A stretch of DNA of 64,000 nucleotides from an uncultured Erysipelotrichaceae bacterium. Lineage in GTDB: Bacteria; Bacillota_I; Bacilli_A; Erysipelotrichales; Erysipelotrichaceae. A program made the translations under genes and the position numbers. The notes below the pieces were generated by a model. The model worked only from the letters and a program-made list of their open reading frames with translations, searched no databases and was not told the origin of the DNA. Location of the stretch: the NCBI GenBank assembly GCA_945875435.1, contig CAMCKH010000002.1, positions 92,597 through 156,596 on the forward strand, in the 5' to 3' direction. Numbering within the stretch: the first letter of the stretch is position 1; every line of letters begins with the position of its first letter. Positions 45,369 to 54,727 of the stretch are shown here, piece by piece.

Positions 45369-46237
45369 CAATAATCCTCCCTAAACCATAATGGTGTATT
45401 TAATAAATCTTCTATTTTTATATTTGGATATAGCCTTTTAAAAAGCATTTGATTATTTATTCTAATCAAACCATAATCATACACTTGAGATTGTAGACCT
45501 AAAAGTTCTAATTTTTCAACCTTGCTAGTATTGATAATTAAACTTTCACACTTTGTTTTTAAAATCGAAAGAATACTAAATAAAGCTCTTTTAGTTAAAT
45601 AACATATTTCATGAATGACAATACTTCTTTCTTTTTTCTCATACAAAGCATAACCTTCACCATTTTCCATAACTAAAATATCGATATCATTATATCTTTT
45701 TTGAGCTAAAATATTATCAAAATCACTAATTTTTCTTAATTTAAAACCATTAAATCTTTTTACAAAACGAGCATAAATATTTAAAAGTATATTTGAATCA
45801 TAATTTTCTAAAATTCCTAATTCTTGATTAAATATATTATCTTTTAAAGTAAAAGTTTTTCTTTGGTAAAAAGGTTTAAAATTAAATCCAGCGTATATTT
45901 TGGGATTATGAGTAGTTAAAATTGTAACTAATTCTTGATTAGCACAAACATCTAAAACTTCCTTTAAAAGTTTATTCATATAACCTTGATATTTATATTT
46001 ATCATCAGTACAAATCCCGCAAAGAAAACTTGTTTTAATTACTTCATCGTTTAATTTAATACTGGTATTAAAACGAGATATTATACTTATTATCTCACTA
46101 TTAACTTCATAAAGATAATGAATTCCTTGATCAAAAAGCACGTCAAAAAAGAAATTATTAAAATTATCACCTTCAAAATTTTGTTGCCACATTTTTTTAA
46201 TTTTATCTTTATCTTTTTTTGTTGCGTATCTAATCAT
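45368..46237 (-). CDS. GNAT-family N-acetyltransferase (Eis-like layout)
   Basis: A 289-residue protein whose N-terminal half is a GNAT fold: IRYATKKDKDKIKKMW, then the acetyl-CoA-binding stretch CTDDKYKYQGYMNKLL. The long second half resembles the second GNAT-like domain and C-terminal domain of Eis-type acetyltransferases, but the match is weak by eye. It overlaps the DUF2156 gene by eight bases, so the two probably work together. The substrate is unknown. Confidence 0.72.
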   Translation of the reverse strand: MIRYATKKDKDKIKKMWQQNFEGDNFNNFFFDVLFDQGIHYLYEVNSEIISIISRFNTSIKLNDEVIKTSFLCGICTDDKYKYQGYMNKLLKEVLDVCANQELVTILTTHNPKIYAGFNFKPFYQRKTFTLKDNIFNQELGILENYDSNILLNIYARFVKRFNGFKLRKISDFDNILAQKRYNDIDILVMENGEGYALYEKKERSIVIHEICYLTKRALFSILSILKTKCESLIINTSKVEKLELLGLQSQVYDYGLIRINNQMLFKRLYPNIKIEDLLNTPLWFREDY

Positions 46238-47123
46238 TTTTAACCTCTACCATGTATTTTTCTAAAAGTGCAATAGGACGATATTTTTCCTTAGAGTATC
46301 TAAGACCTAAATCCCCATTATCATCTTCTCTATTAATATACCTTACACAATCATCGTTAATACTGTTTGCGAATATTTTAGTTAAGAAAGGATATATACC
46401 TTCAAATTCTTTAAACCCTTTTTCAATATGCTGATAAGCTGTATCTTTAACGATTTCACCACTACAAACACCCACAACCTTAAAATCAACTAAAACATAG
46501 ATAGCTTTAAAAGGATATTTATCAAAATTAATAAAACTGTCATAGACATATTTTTTTTCAATTTGAAAATATTCATCTTGATTTTGAAAATCTTGATAAT
46601 ACCTATCTAAAAATTCTAAAATCAAATCCAAATCTTCTATTTTAAATTCTTTGACTATCGGTTTATATGTGTTAATAAAATAATTAATATTGTTTCTTTG
46701 ACTTTGGTATTTTTTTCCTGAAAAAGTTTTTAAATCTTCAATATTATAAAGGTAATCTGCATAATCCCTATTACTGCTAATGCTGACATTATTAAATTTA
46801 TTTTGAATAAATGTTGCACCTTCTAAATCTAAAGAAGTAAAAATCAATTTAATATTTTCTTTTTTTGCATAATTTTTAATCACTTCTAAAACACTATCAT
46901 TTAAAGATTCGTTTTTTAATGCAAAAGTTGGATGATTATCATAATATCTGGTTTTTAAAATTAAATTATTTTCATATATGGCATAATAAACATCGCCATA
47001 ATCCAACCAAAGAAAAATTCCACCCACAGACCAATCATTAAATCTATTTTTATTTTCTGCTAAAAAAGGTTTTATAATATCATAGTGATACAAACTAAGT
47101 TTTTTAAAATCTAAACTACTCAT
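46230..47123 (-). CDS. DUF2156 (phosphatidylglycerol lysyltransferase C-terminal-like) protein
   Basis: A 297-residue soluble protein of two GNAT-like subdomains, related to the catalytic end of MprF/LPG synthase. Recognisable blocks are NRFNDWSVGGIFLW, SGKKYQSQRNNINYF, and a late IEKGFKEFEGIYPFL. It lacks the MprF membrane domain, so lysyl-phosphatidylglycerol synthesis cannot be assumed; an aminoacyl or acyl transfer role is inference. AAGGAAG precedes the ATG. It sits between a small membrane protein and the GNAT gene with overlaps on both sides. Confidence 0.8.
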   Translation of the reverse strand: MSSLDFKKLSLYHYDIIKPFLAENKNRFNDWSVGGIFLWLDYGDVYYAIYENNLILKTRYYDNHPTFALKNESLNDSVLEVIKNYAKKENIKLIFTSLDLEGATFIQNKFNNVSISSNRDYADYLYNIEDLKTFSGKKYQSQRNNINYFINTYKPIVKEFKIEDLDLILEFLDRYYQDFQNQDEYFQIEKKYVYDSFINFDKYPFKAIYVLVDFKVVGVCSGEIVKDTAYQHIEKGFKEFEGIYPFLTKIFANSINDDCVRYINREDDNGDLGLRYSKEKYRPIALLEKYMVEVKND

Positions 47124-47361
47124 TTACTTCCTTAACATTATAATCAACATCAATAACTTTATCATCTTTTTCTTCATTAGTTTCAGTAATATTTTTTCTA
47201 GCTGGAACAATGAAATTGAGATAAATATAAAAACCTAAAAATAAGAATACTAAGGCTAAAATAATAAAAACAATAAGACTGCCTAGTATCGCAATTAATT
47301 CTGGTAAAAAAAATAAAAATAAAATAAAAATTAATATTCCTAAAATTCTGTTTAAATTCAT
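47116..47361 (-). CDS. Small membrane protein
   Basis: An 81-residue protein with two adjacent hydrophobic helices (about 5-25 and 28-50, rich in Phe, Leu and Ile), followed by a charged tail rich in Glu, Asp and Lys. It has a good AAGGAG site. It lies two bases after whiA and overlaps the DUF2156 gene, so it is genuinely in the operon. No family is recognised. Confidence 0.75.
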   Translation of the reverse strand: MNLNRILGILIFILFLFFLPELIAILGSLIVFIILALVFLFLGFYIYLNFIVPARKNITETNEEKDDKVIDVDYNVKEVNE

Positions 47362-47363
47362 AA

Positions 47364-48293
47364 TTAACTCCTTGAAATCTCCTTTATTCTATTAAAACGA
47401 TGTCTAATTCCACTTTTTGAAATATTTTCATTATAAGTTGTTTCATATTCAGCTATCAACTCTTTCAAACTATGTTCTGGATATTTTAATCTTAAATTAA
47501 TAACTTTAACTAATTTATCATCAATATCCTCTATTTTTTTAAATTTTAATAATTGTTTAATGTCATCCAGTTGTTCCTGAGCATTTTTAAGACTTTTAAT
47601 TTCATTCGCAATATCGCAATTATTAATTCTAATGCAATTATGCAATAAATCTTTTTGCATTCTAACCTCTTCCAGCCTAAGCATACTAACACTAGCTCCA
47701 ATCAAAGCCAAAAAATCACTAATCTGTTCTGATTTTTTTAAATAAACCACATAGCTATTGTTTCTTTTAGTAATTTTTGCATCTAAATTAAATCTTTTCA
47801 TTAATTTTAAAGCAAAATCAGCCACACTTTCCTTATCCACACTAATTTCTAAATGATAACTTTTACTTTCAGGTTTATTACAAGAACCTCTGGTTAAAAA
47901 TAAAATTTTTAAATAACTCTTGGCACAACAATCTTTTTTAATAACTTTATAACTAGGAAAATCTAAATAGCCTCTGCTGCTTGAATACAAACCTAATTTT
48001 TCATATATAGCATTTATATCATGATTAATTTCATTTTCATAAATAACATTCTTTTTAAGATTTGTCTTTTTAAGCATTGTTTGGCTGCTTTCTAAATTCA
48101 AAATATTTTTAAAAAGTACTTTAAATCTTTTGGTTGCGACTGGATTTTCACTTTTTAAAAGCAAAGAGGTTTTTCCACCACTAATTTTAATGTTGCCATA
48201 CTCAACCACAAAAGCAGCAAGTTCTGCGATGGCACAACATTTTTTAATTTCACTATTCGCAATTTCTTTTTTAATATTTTTACTAAATGACAT
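47364..48293 (-). CDS. whiA: WhiA-like DNA-binding protein
   Basis: Conserved regulator linked to cell division and chromosome segregation in Bacillota. The 309-residue protein has the degenerate homing-endonuclease-like N-terminal domain (KSYHLEIS region) and a C-terminal helix-turn-helix ending in KSGIRHRFNRIKEI. It is part of the conserved rapZ-yvcK-whiA trio with near-zero spacing. Confidence 0.95.
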   Translation of the reverse strand: MSFSKNIKKEIANSEIKKCCAIAELAAFVVEYGNIKISGGKTSLLLKSENPVATKRFKVLFKNILNLESSQTMLKKTNLKKNVIYENEINHDINAIYEKLGLYSSSRGYLDFPSYKVIKKDCCAKSYLKILFLTRGSCNKPESKSYHLEISVDKESVADFALKLMKRFNLDAKITKRNNSYVVYLKKSEQISDFLALIGASVSMLRLEEVRMQKDLLHNCIRINNCDIANEIKSLKNAQEQLDDIKQLLKFKKIEDIDDKLVKVINLRLKYPEHSLKELIAEYETTYNENISKSGIRHRFNRIKEISRS

Positions 48294-48294
48294 T

Positions 48295-49227
48295 TTAATT
48301 TTCCTTTAATATATCTATAATACAATTTGCGATTTTTTCACTACTATGTCTAACTAAATCATTTTTAAATTCAAGTAAAGGATACTCTTTAACCAATATT
48401 TCACCATCACTATCATCTTCAACTTCAATTGAATTTTCTAATTTATATTTTTCAAGTATATGTTCAGGTATCTTTTCATTATGTTTAATGATTAAATCAA
48501 TCTTAGCACCATGCTTTAAAAGAGCTTTAAAATGATCTTTTAAAGTATAATTATCTGTTTCATTTTGTTGAGTCATGCAATTTAAAAAATAAATTTTTTT
48601 AGCCTTTGATTTCTCAATAGCTTTATTAATAGCGGGAATAATGATGTTAGGAATAATGGAAGTATACAAACTACCAATACCATAAATAATATAATCAGCT
48701 TCGTTTATCGCCTTAATTGCATTATAATTTGCGTTTACTTGATGATCGTAAAAAATTTTTTCAATTCTTTTGTTGCTTTGAGGAATACTGCTTTCACCCT
48801 TTACAATACTCCCATCTTCCATCAAAGCATAAATATCAACGGTTTCATTAGTACTAGGGTATACTTTTCCTTTTATTTTCAAAATCTTAGATAGTAAATT
48901 AATTGATTTATTAAAGCTATCTTCTAATTGACTTAATGCTAAAATCATTAAATTACCTAAATTGTGATTAGAAAATTCACCCTTATCATCATCAAAACGA
49001 TAATCTAAAAGCCTAGCAATCACATCTTCATCTTGAGCTAATGAAACAATCACATTTCTAATATCACCCATTGCTGGAACATTATACAATTTTCTAAGTC
49101 TTCCAGTGCTGCCACCATTATCCGCAACAGTTACAATACAGCTAATTTCAATATCTTCAATATTTTTAATACCTTTTAAAATTGTTGAAAGTCCATGACC
49201 TCCACCAATAACTAATATCTTTTTCAT
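48295..49227 (-). CDS. yvcK: YvcK/CofD-like gluconeogenesis and morphology factor
   Basis: UDP-sugar-binding protein needed for cell shape on gluconeogenic carbon. The 310 residues begin KKILVIGGGHGLSTILKGIK and include TVADNGGSTGRLR and the PAMGDIRNV motif. It is related to the 2-phospho-lactate transferase CofD but does not act in F420 synthesis in Bacillota. Lies between rapZ and whiA with a four-base overlap to rapZ. Confidence 0.95.
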   Translation of the reverse strand: MKKILVIGGGHGLSTILKGIKNIEDIEISCIVTVADNGGSTGRLRKLYNVPAMGDIRNVIVSLAQDEDVIARLLDYRFDDDKGEFSNHNLGNLMILALSQLEDSFNKSINLLSKILKIKGKVYPSTNETVDIYALMEDGSIVKGESSIPQSNKRIEKIFYDHQVNANYNAIKAINEADYIIYGIGSLYTSIIPNIIIPAINKAIEKSKAKKIYFLNCMTQQNETDNYTLKDHFKALLKHGAKIDLIIKHNEKIPEHILEKYKLENSIEVEDDSDGEILVKEYPLLEFKNDLVRHSSEKIANCIIDILKEN

Positions 49228-50072
49228 TTTTCCTCATCTCTATGTCTAATAAAAGAAGGATATTTACTTTTATAATAGTTGTATAAATAACGAGTAACGC
49301 TAACCGAACGATGTTTACCACCAGTACATCCTGTACCAATAGTAATATGTCTTTTACCACTGTTTTTATACTGATTAAAAATATAATCTAAAAATTCTAT
49401 TTGTTTATTTAGAAATATTTTAGTTTCTTCTTCGTTTATCACATAATCATATACTTCTTGATTATTTCCAGTTAAATTTCTAAGTTTTTCTATATAAAAA
49501 GGATTTTTTAATATTCTAACATCAAAAACAAGATCCGCATCTTTAATGATTCCATACTTAAACCCAAAAGATTCAAAAGTAATATGAAGTCTGTTTTTAT
49601 CATTTTCTTTAATTAAATTTTCTAATTTAGTTCTTAATTTTCTAGCTTCAATTTGAGTTGTATCTAATTTTATAGCAGTGTCAGTATAAATATCTAAAAG
49701 CATTTCTTTTTCAATATCAATAGCACTTTCCAAACTATCAGCTCTATTTGAAATCAAAAGAGGGTGTATTCTTCTAGTAAATTTATATCTATTTAAAAGT
49801 TCTTCCTTATTCGCATCCAATAAAATCACAATTAAATCAGGACTGATGTTGATTAAATGGTTGTATATTTTTTTAAAATCTAATAAATTTGTAGTTAAAA
49901 GTAATTTATCAAAACGACTATCGCTTTCTAAATCTATATAATTAGTTAAAGATTCAATAATATCACTAGGAAATTGGTCAATGCAATGATAGCCTAAATC
50001 TTCAAAAATATTAGAAACTGTTGATTTACCAGCACCAGATACTCCTGATAATAAAATAATTTTTTTATTCAT
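49224..50072 (-). CDS. rapZ: RNase adapter/nucleotide-binding protein RapZ
   Basis: P-loop protein of the RapZ/YvcJ family, 282 residues. N-terminal Walker A LSGVSGAGKST, and C-terminal GTGCTGGKHRSV binding motif. The start is the ATG at 50070-50072 in MNKKIILLSG; a six-residue extension would run through the -10 box. It is the first gene of the rapZ-yvcK-whiA run and the ATG lies six bases after TATAAT, so it is probably leaderless. Confidence 0.95.
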   Translation of the reverse strand: MNKKIILLSGVSGAGKSTVSNIFEDLGYHCIDQFPSDIIESLTNYIDLESDSRFDKLLLTTNLLDFKKIYNHLINISPDLIVILLDANKEELLNRYKFTRRIHPLLISNRADSLESAIDIEKEMLLDIYTDTAIKLDTTQIEARKLRTKLENLIKENDKNRLHITFESFGFKYGIIKDADLVFDVRILKNPFYIEKLRNLTGNNQEVYDYVINEEETKIFLNKQIEFLDYIFNQYKNSGKRHITIGTGCTGGKHRSVSVTRYLYNYYKSKYPSFIRHRDEEK

Positions 50073-50078
50073 AATTAT

Positions 50079-50084
50079 ATTATA
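50079..50084 (-). promoter_or_regulatory. Leaderless -10 box of rapZ
   Basis: TATAAT, six bases (ATAATT), ATG on the minus strand. No Shine-Dalgarno site. Confidence 0.5.
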
Positions 50085-50114
50085 ATACAAAAATATGATT
50101 TATAATCACCAAAT

Positions 50115-50139
50115 GAAAAAGAGTTATTAACTCTTTTTC
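50115..50139. terminator. Terminator after the ABC permease gene
   Basis: AAAAAGAGTTA (50116-50126) pairs with TAACTCTTTTT (50128-50138). It ends the gntR-ABC operon and insulates rapZ. Confidence 0.75.
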
Positions 50140-50148
50140 TTGACTAAT

Positions 50149-50970
50149 TTATTCTAAATTTAAGTGATTTTTAATTAAATAATTATTGATGAAATATAGT
50201 AACAAAATAACCAATATATCAAACGCCATAATTTGCCATACAGCACTATTTCTTATAATATCTGACAATGGATGAAGTGTATAGTAAAATTTATCAACTT
50301 CATAACCAATATTGTTAGAATAAAAGTAATTAGCAATATCAATTTGAAGTTTCAAAATAATAATTCCAAACACTAAGAAGAAAATCATTCCATATAATAA
50401 TTTATTCTTCACAAATAATTTATTATTCGCAAGATTAATAATTAATTGAGCAAATAATACCCATAGCACTACCGCAAGTTGAGTATTTATTAAAATCCCT
50501 GATATATTTAATAAATAACCACTATCTATAATTGTAGTGATAAATGTAGTAAGGTCATTCAATAAATGTGTAATATCCATATATTTAAGAGCTGCGGTTG
50601 TTGCTAGAACTATAAATGAAATAAATGCGAGAATAAATGTAACTAGATTAATTAAATAGAAAGATATAGTTTTTGATAATATTATTTGATGACTATTTAT
50701 CGGAAGAGTGTTGAGTAAATAACCCTCAGATCCATAAACACCATCATAATATCTTTTGTATTGAATGTGTAAAGATAAATATGCGGTTGCCGAAAACAAT
50801 AAAGTAGCAAAGATAGCTATAACTATCATTAAACCTGTATTGTTAAAAGCCTGTTCTCCAACATTTATAGTATAAAAAGATAATAATACAAAGAAAAATG
50901 CAGCGATATAAATAGGTGTATATGATTTGAATAAATATTTAAATTCATACTTAATTAATTTTCCTAACAT
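50149..50970 (-). CDS. ABC transporter permease (ABC-2-like)
   Basis: A 273-residue protein with six hydrophobic helices and an N-terminal LGKLIKYEFKYLFKSY segment typical of ABC-2 permeases in YtrABC-like exporters. Its start overlaps the ATPase gene by seven bases. Under a YtrA-type GntR regulator, such systems usually respond to cell-wall-active antibiotics or antimicrobial peptides, which is an inference from family. Confidence 0.8.
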   Translation of the reverse strand: MLGKLIKYEFKYLFKSYTPIYIAAFFFVLLSFYTINVGEQAFNNTGLMIVIAIFATLLFSATAYLSLHIQYKRYYDGVYGSEGYLLNTLPINSHQIILSKTISFYLINLVTFILAFISFIVLATTAALKYMDITHLLNDLTTFITTIIDSGYLLNISGILINTQLAVVLWVLFAQLIINLANNKLFVKNKLLYGMIFFLVFGIIILKLQIDIANYFYSNNIGYEVDKFYYTLHPLSDIIRNSAVWQIMAFDILVILLLYFINNYLIKNHLNLE

Positions 50971-51662
50971 GAGTATACCTCCCTAAATAACTGATCGATA
51001 GATTTTTGGTGTTTTTCTCTTAAATCATCACTATTATCATGTAAATAAACACGACCATCTTTTACAAATACTACTTCATCACAAATATTTTCAATATCTG
51101 TAATTAAATGAGTTACAATTATCAAACAAGAATCTACCGGATAATTTTTAATTATATTGTTCAAGATAAGTTCTCTAGCAGCAGGATCTACTCCAGCTAT
51201 TGGCTCATCTAATATATAGATTTTAGCATTTCTACTCATAACTAAAGATAATTGTACTTTTTCTTTAGTACCTTTTGAAAGATTTTTTACCTTAGCATCT
51301 AAATCAATACCAAAATCTGTAAGCATTGAAACTGCTTTATTGAAATCAAAATCTTGATACATATCTTTAAAATAACCTAAAATATCACTAACTTTCATCC
51401 AATCTGAAATATAAGTCTTTTCTGGAAGATAAGAAATCATAGCTTTACTAGCTGGACCAATTTCTTCTCCATCAACTAAAACTTTACCTGAATCCTTAGT
51501 TAAAAGTCCGTTTATTATCTTAATTAAAGTACTCTTACCAGATGCGTTTGGTCCAAGTAAACCAATAATTTTGCCTTTATCAACAGTTAAATCAAATCCT
51601 TTTAGAACTTCTTTCTTACCATATTTTTTATGTAAATCTTTAATTTCTAACAATTTATCCAT
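50964..51662 (-). CDS. ABC transporter ATP-binding protein
   Basis: A 232-residue ATPase: Walker A GPNASGKST, signature LSKGTKEK (variant of LSGGQ, common in exporters of this group), Walker B IYILDEPIAGVD and the switch His in VTHL. Pairs with the downstream permease and follows gntR by two bases. Confidence 0.9.
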   Translation of the reverse strand: MDKLLEIKDLHKKYGKKEVLKGFDLTVDKGKIIGLLGPNASGKSTLIKIINGLLTKDSGKVLVDGEEIGPASKAMISYLPEKTYISDWMKVSDILGYFKDMYQDFDFNKAVSMLTDFGIDLDAKVKNLSKGTKEKVQLSLVMSRNAKIYILDEPIAGVDPAARELILNNIIKNYPVDSCLIIVTHLITDIENICDEVVFVKDGRVYLHDNSDDLREKHQKSIDQLFREVYSC

Positions 51663-51664
51663 AA

Positions 51665-52024
51665 TTACTCCTTTAACTTACCTTCAAAACTACTCAATAT
51701 CTCTTGTTTACTAAATGCTAAATTAGTGAGATTTAAAATAGCTTCATCAATCACCTCATTAAGAGCTTCCTCTCTTAATTTTTTTATTAATTCTAAATTA
51801 GTCGTAACATTCCTACCCATTGTACGATTAGATTCCACAATTCCTTCTTCTTCAAGTTCCACAAATCCCTTTTGAACAGTATTGGGATTTATTTTATATA
51901 TTTCTGCATAACCTCTTACAGATTCCATTTTAGAACCTGGCTCTAGTTTTCCGGAAATGATATTATACTTAATAAGTTTTACAAATTGAAGATAAATCGG
52001 GGTAGTACTATTAAAATTTATCAT
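51665..52024 (-). CDS. GntR-family regulator, YtrA type
   Basis: A short 119-residue repressor with a winged helix-turn-helix: IYLQFVKLIKYNIISGKL, then ESVRGYAEIYKINPNTVQKGF, and only a small C-terminal helical tail as in the YtrA subfamily. First gene of the operon, with AGGAGG upstream. It probably represses its own promoter. Confidence 0.9.
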   Translation of the reverse strand: MINFNSTTPIYLQFVKLIKYNIISGKLEPGSKMESVRGYAEIYKINPNTVQKGFVELEEEGIVESNRTMGRNVTTNLELIKKLREEALNEVIDEAILNLTNLAFSKQEILSSFEGKLKE

Positions 52025-52053
52025 TTAACCTCCTGTATTAAAACTATAATACA

Positions 52054-52082
52054 ATAATATACTATAAATTTCTTTTTGTAAA
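52054..52082 (-). promoter_or_regulatory. gntR-ABC operon promoter
   Basis: On the minus strand TTTACA (52077-52082), 17 bases, TATTAT (52054-52059). A/T-rich imperfect repeats around the -10 box could be the GntR operator but are not clear enough to call. Confidence 0.5.
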
Positions 52083-52101
52083 TACAAATAATTAAATTTT
52101 T

Positions 52102-53511
52102 TTAAATTTCTATAATAATATCGCAAATATTAGCTAAAAACTCTTCATCATGGCTAATCACAATAATCATATTATCTTGATTTTTAATGCTTTTTAAAAG
52201 TTTAGAGATTCTATCCATAGCTTCATAATCCAGTCCGCTAGTAGCCTCATCTAAAATAATTATCTTTTTTTGCATTAATAAGGTGCTACCTATAAGCAGT
52301 CTTTGTTGCCATCCCCCAGAAAGATATGCAGGATGTTTATTTTCATAAGGTTTTAAAGCTAATTTTTCAACCACTTCATCATATAAAATTAAATTTTCAT
52401 TACCCAAACAAAGTTCTTTTTTAACACTATCACAAAATAATTGATAACGAACATCTTGCATTAATAATGAAGTATTTTTAATTCTTAAATTCTTATTAAA
52501 TAATTTATCGTTGTAATAAATCAAATTTTCCTTACTATCATAGATACCTGCGATATTATAAGCTAATGTTGTTTTTCCACTACCATTTTTACCACTAATT
52601 CCTATTATTTGATTATTACCAAAAGAAATATTATTAATGGTTTTGAAATAATTATTATGGTAACCAAGTTTAACTTTTTTCAGTTTTAGGTTTTCGCTAA
52701 TTGTTGAGATATTTTTCTTAGTTTGAATTATAGAAGCGCTATTACTTATATCATAACTTCTAAGTCCCATTTCATTTAACGTTTTGTTACTTATATTTAA
52801 AAATTCTTTGATGGTTAAATCTTTGGTAATTTTTCCATTTTCAAAAATTAAAACTCGATCAACCACATCAATTAAATGATGAATTCGATGTTCAATAATT
52901 ATTATTGTTTTTTGCATCTGTTTCAATTTCAACAACACTTCTTTAATTTTATTTATATAAAAATTATCTAAATTAGAAGTAGGCTCATCTAGTAAAATAA
53001 GTTCTGGATTTTGCATTAAAATAACCATCATTGCTAAAATTTGTGCTTGCCCACCTGAAATTTCATGAATATTTTTATGTAATAAATCTTTAATATCAAA
53101 AACAGTTAATAATTCATTTAATCTAATTTTAATTTCTTCATCGCTAATTCCTTGATTCTCACAAGGAAAAACTAATTCATCAATAATTTTAGGATAAAAA
53201 AATTGACTTTCTAAAAATTGAAAAATAGAACCTATTTTATTAGAAAATTCTTCTAATGAATTTTTGCCAACCACATAATCCAAAACCTTGCACAAACCAT
53301 CTAATTTACCTTGATAGTATTCTGGTATTAATCCATTAAGCAATCTAAAAAAAGTAGTTTTAGAAGATCCACTTTTACCTAAAACTAAAACACATTCTCC
53401 TTTTTTAATTTCTAAATCAGGAATACTTAAATCAACTTCATTATTGTTTTGATATTTGAATTCAAGATTTTTTATCTCAACTGCATTAATACTACCATTA
53501 CAAACATCCAT
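52102..53511 (-). CDS. ECF-type double ATPase of the SiaH-like system, with an altered P-loop
   Basis: Two ABC ATPase domains in 469 residues. Domain 1 has Walker A GKSGSSKTT, in which the usual Gly before the Lys is Ser; its signature ISGGQAQ and Walker B LILLDEPTSNLD are intact. Domain 2 has a normal GKNGSGKTT, LSGGWQQ and IIILDEATSGLD. The ATG at 53509-53511 has GGAG upstream; a TTG five codons earlier is less likely. It overlaps the T-component gene by about 40 bases. Last gene of the siaDEFGH-like run. Confidence 0.88.
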   Translation of the reverse strand: MDVCNGSINAVEIKNLEFKYQNNNEVDLSIPDLEIKKGECVLVLGKSGSSKTTFFRLLNGLIPEYYQGKLDGLCKVLDYVVGKNSLEEFSNKIGSIFQFLESQFFYPKIIDELVFPCENQGISDEEIKIRLNELLTVFDIKDLLHKNIHEISGGQAQILAMMVILMQNPELILLDEPTSNLDNFYINKIKEVLLKLKQMQKTIIIIEHRIHHLIDVVDRVLIFENGKITKDLTIKEFLNISNKTLNEMGLRSYDISNSASIIQTKKNISTISENLKLKKVKLGYHNNYFKTINNISFGNNQIIGISGKNGSGKTTLAYNIAGIYDSKENLIYYNDKLFNKNLRIKNTSLLMQDVRYQLFCDSVKKELCLGNENLILYDEVVEKLALKPYENKHPAYLSGGWQQRLLIGSTLLMQKKIIILDEATSGLDYEAMDRISKLLKSIKNQDNMIIVISHDEEFLANICDIIIEI

Positions 53512-54152
53512 AAAAGTAAACTCCAATCATATATATTAATTTTTTTAACATTGTATTCACTATGTTTCTTATCAATAGAAATTGATTTTGTGAGTGATGC
53601 GATAGTTAAATTTTCAACATCATTATTACAAAAAATCAATAAAGGAATAATAGTATATTCATAATATCTAATAGGATTTTTTAAAATATCAATAAGATTA
53701 AAATAAATCCCTCTACTTTTTAAACCTTGATTAATCATTATAAAATTTTTTTTAATTGTCGGAATAAAACGAAACATTGTAACTAAAGCAATGCTTATCT
53801 CGTCGCTAACTTTAATTTTTCTAAGACCATTTAAAATCTCTCTATTAGTTGAAGTTGAAAATAAAAAATTAGCTGAAATAATTACTGGAAACATTTTGCG
53901 ATAAGTTACAATAATCAAAGAAAAAATACCGGTATCAACTACATAATATTCTAATAACTGCAAAGTTAAAAAAATAAGAAAAAACTTTAAAGATTTCAGA
54001 TATTTATCTTCAAAAATAAAAAGCAAAAATAATACTAAAAAAATATGCCACTCTAAAAAACCACTAACTCTATGGAGTAAAGTGTAGTTCATAAATGCAA
54101 TTAAAATGAATTTAACTCTGATGTCAAAATTAGATACTTTATTTATTTTCAT
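53472..54152 (-). CDS. ECF transporter T component (SiaG-like)
   Basis: A 226-residue membrane protein with four or five helices and one recognisable coupling motif, GLKSRGIYF, near residue 150. The second motif is blurred (IASLTKS). It is shorter than canonical EcfT proteins but matches the small T proteins found beside Trep_Strep S components. It overlaps the S-component gene by 14 bases and the ATPase gene by about 40. Confidence 0.82.
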   Translation of the reverse strand: MKINKVSNFDIRVKFILIAFMNYTLLHRVSGFLEWHIFLVLFLLFIFEDKYLKSLKFFLIFLTLQLLEYYVVDTGIFSLIIVTYRKMFPVIISANFLFSTSTNREILNGLRKIKVSDEISIALVTMFRFIPTIKKNFIMINQGLKSRGIYFNLIDILKNPIRYYEYTIIPLLIFCNNDVENLTIASLTKSISIDKKHSEYNVKKINIYDWSLLLWMFVMVVLMQLR

Positions 54153-54726
54153 TTTTAAAATGTTTATTTACTAAATGTTGACCAAATAGCCCCCCGACAA
54201 CAGCACAAACCATCACTACAAACACCAGAAATGTTACTGTTTTTATTTCAAAAGGAATGATAACTTTATTAATGTAAGTTAAATCTTTACCTTTTTCAAT
54301 TAACCTTGCGATATAAGCCTCTTTCGCAATCCACATCAACATAATAGGACCAAAATTTCCATAAGAAAAAATCACATAAGAAATTAAGTTTACCAATTTA
54401 GATTCATATTTTTTTGTTTTTGCCACCAAATCCGCAATTAAAGCGAATAAACAACTAGGGATAAAAGATAAGGCAAAATGTCCTGAAAAAAAGAAGAATG
54501 TCCCTATAACAACACCCACAATACTAATAGCCCCAAATTTCTTTGTATTTTTAATAAGCAAGAAATAAACAACTCCTGAAAGTAAAGCACTAAGGGCTGG
54601 AGCATACACCATATTAATACTTCTAAAAACAATAGCTCCAATAAGAACACCTATTGCTGTTGTAATAAAATAAAGAGCACTATAAATACCGATTGTTATT
54701 AAATCTTTAATTTTTAATTTAAACAT
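54139..54726 (-). CDS. ECF S component, MptD/Trep_Strep family (SiaF-like)
   Basis: A 195-residue protein with five or six helices. The start LKIKDLITIGIYSALYF and the segments NMVYAPALSALLSG and GHFALSFIPSCLFALIAD match the Trep_Strep (MptD) S-component family. In group A Streptococcus a protein of this kind (SiaF), with SiaG and SiaH, takes up haem. The same gene order here suggests haem or a related tetrapyrrole or metal chelate, but the substrate is inferred. Confidence 0.85.
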   Translation of the reverse strand: MFKLKIKDLITIGIYSALYFITTAIGVLIGAIVFRSINMVYAPALSALLSGVVYFLLIKNTKKFGAISIVGVVIGTFFFFSGHFALSFIPSCLFALIADLVAKTKKYESKLVNLISYVIFSYGNFGPIMLMWIAKEAYIARLIEKGKDLTYINKVIIPFEIKTVTFLVFVVMVCAVVGGLFGQHLVNKHFKNENK

Positions 54727-54727
54727 A

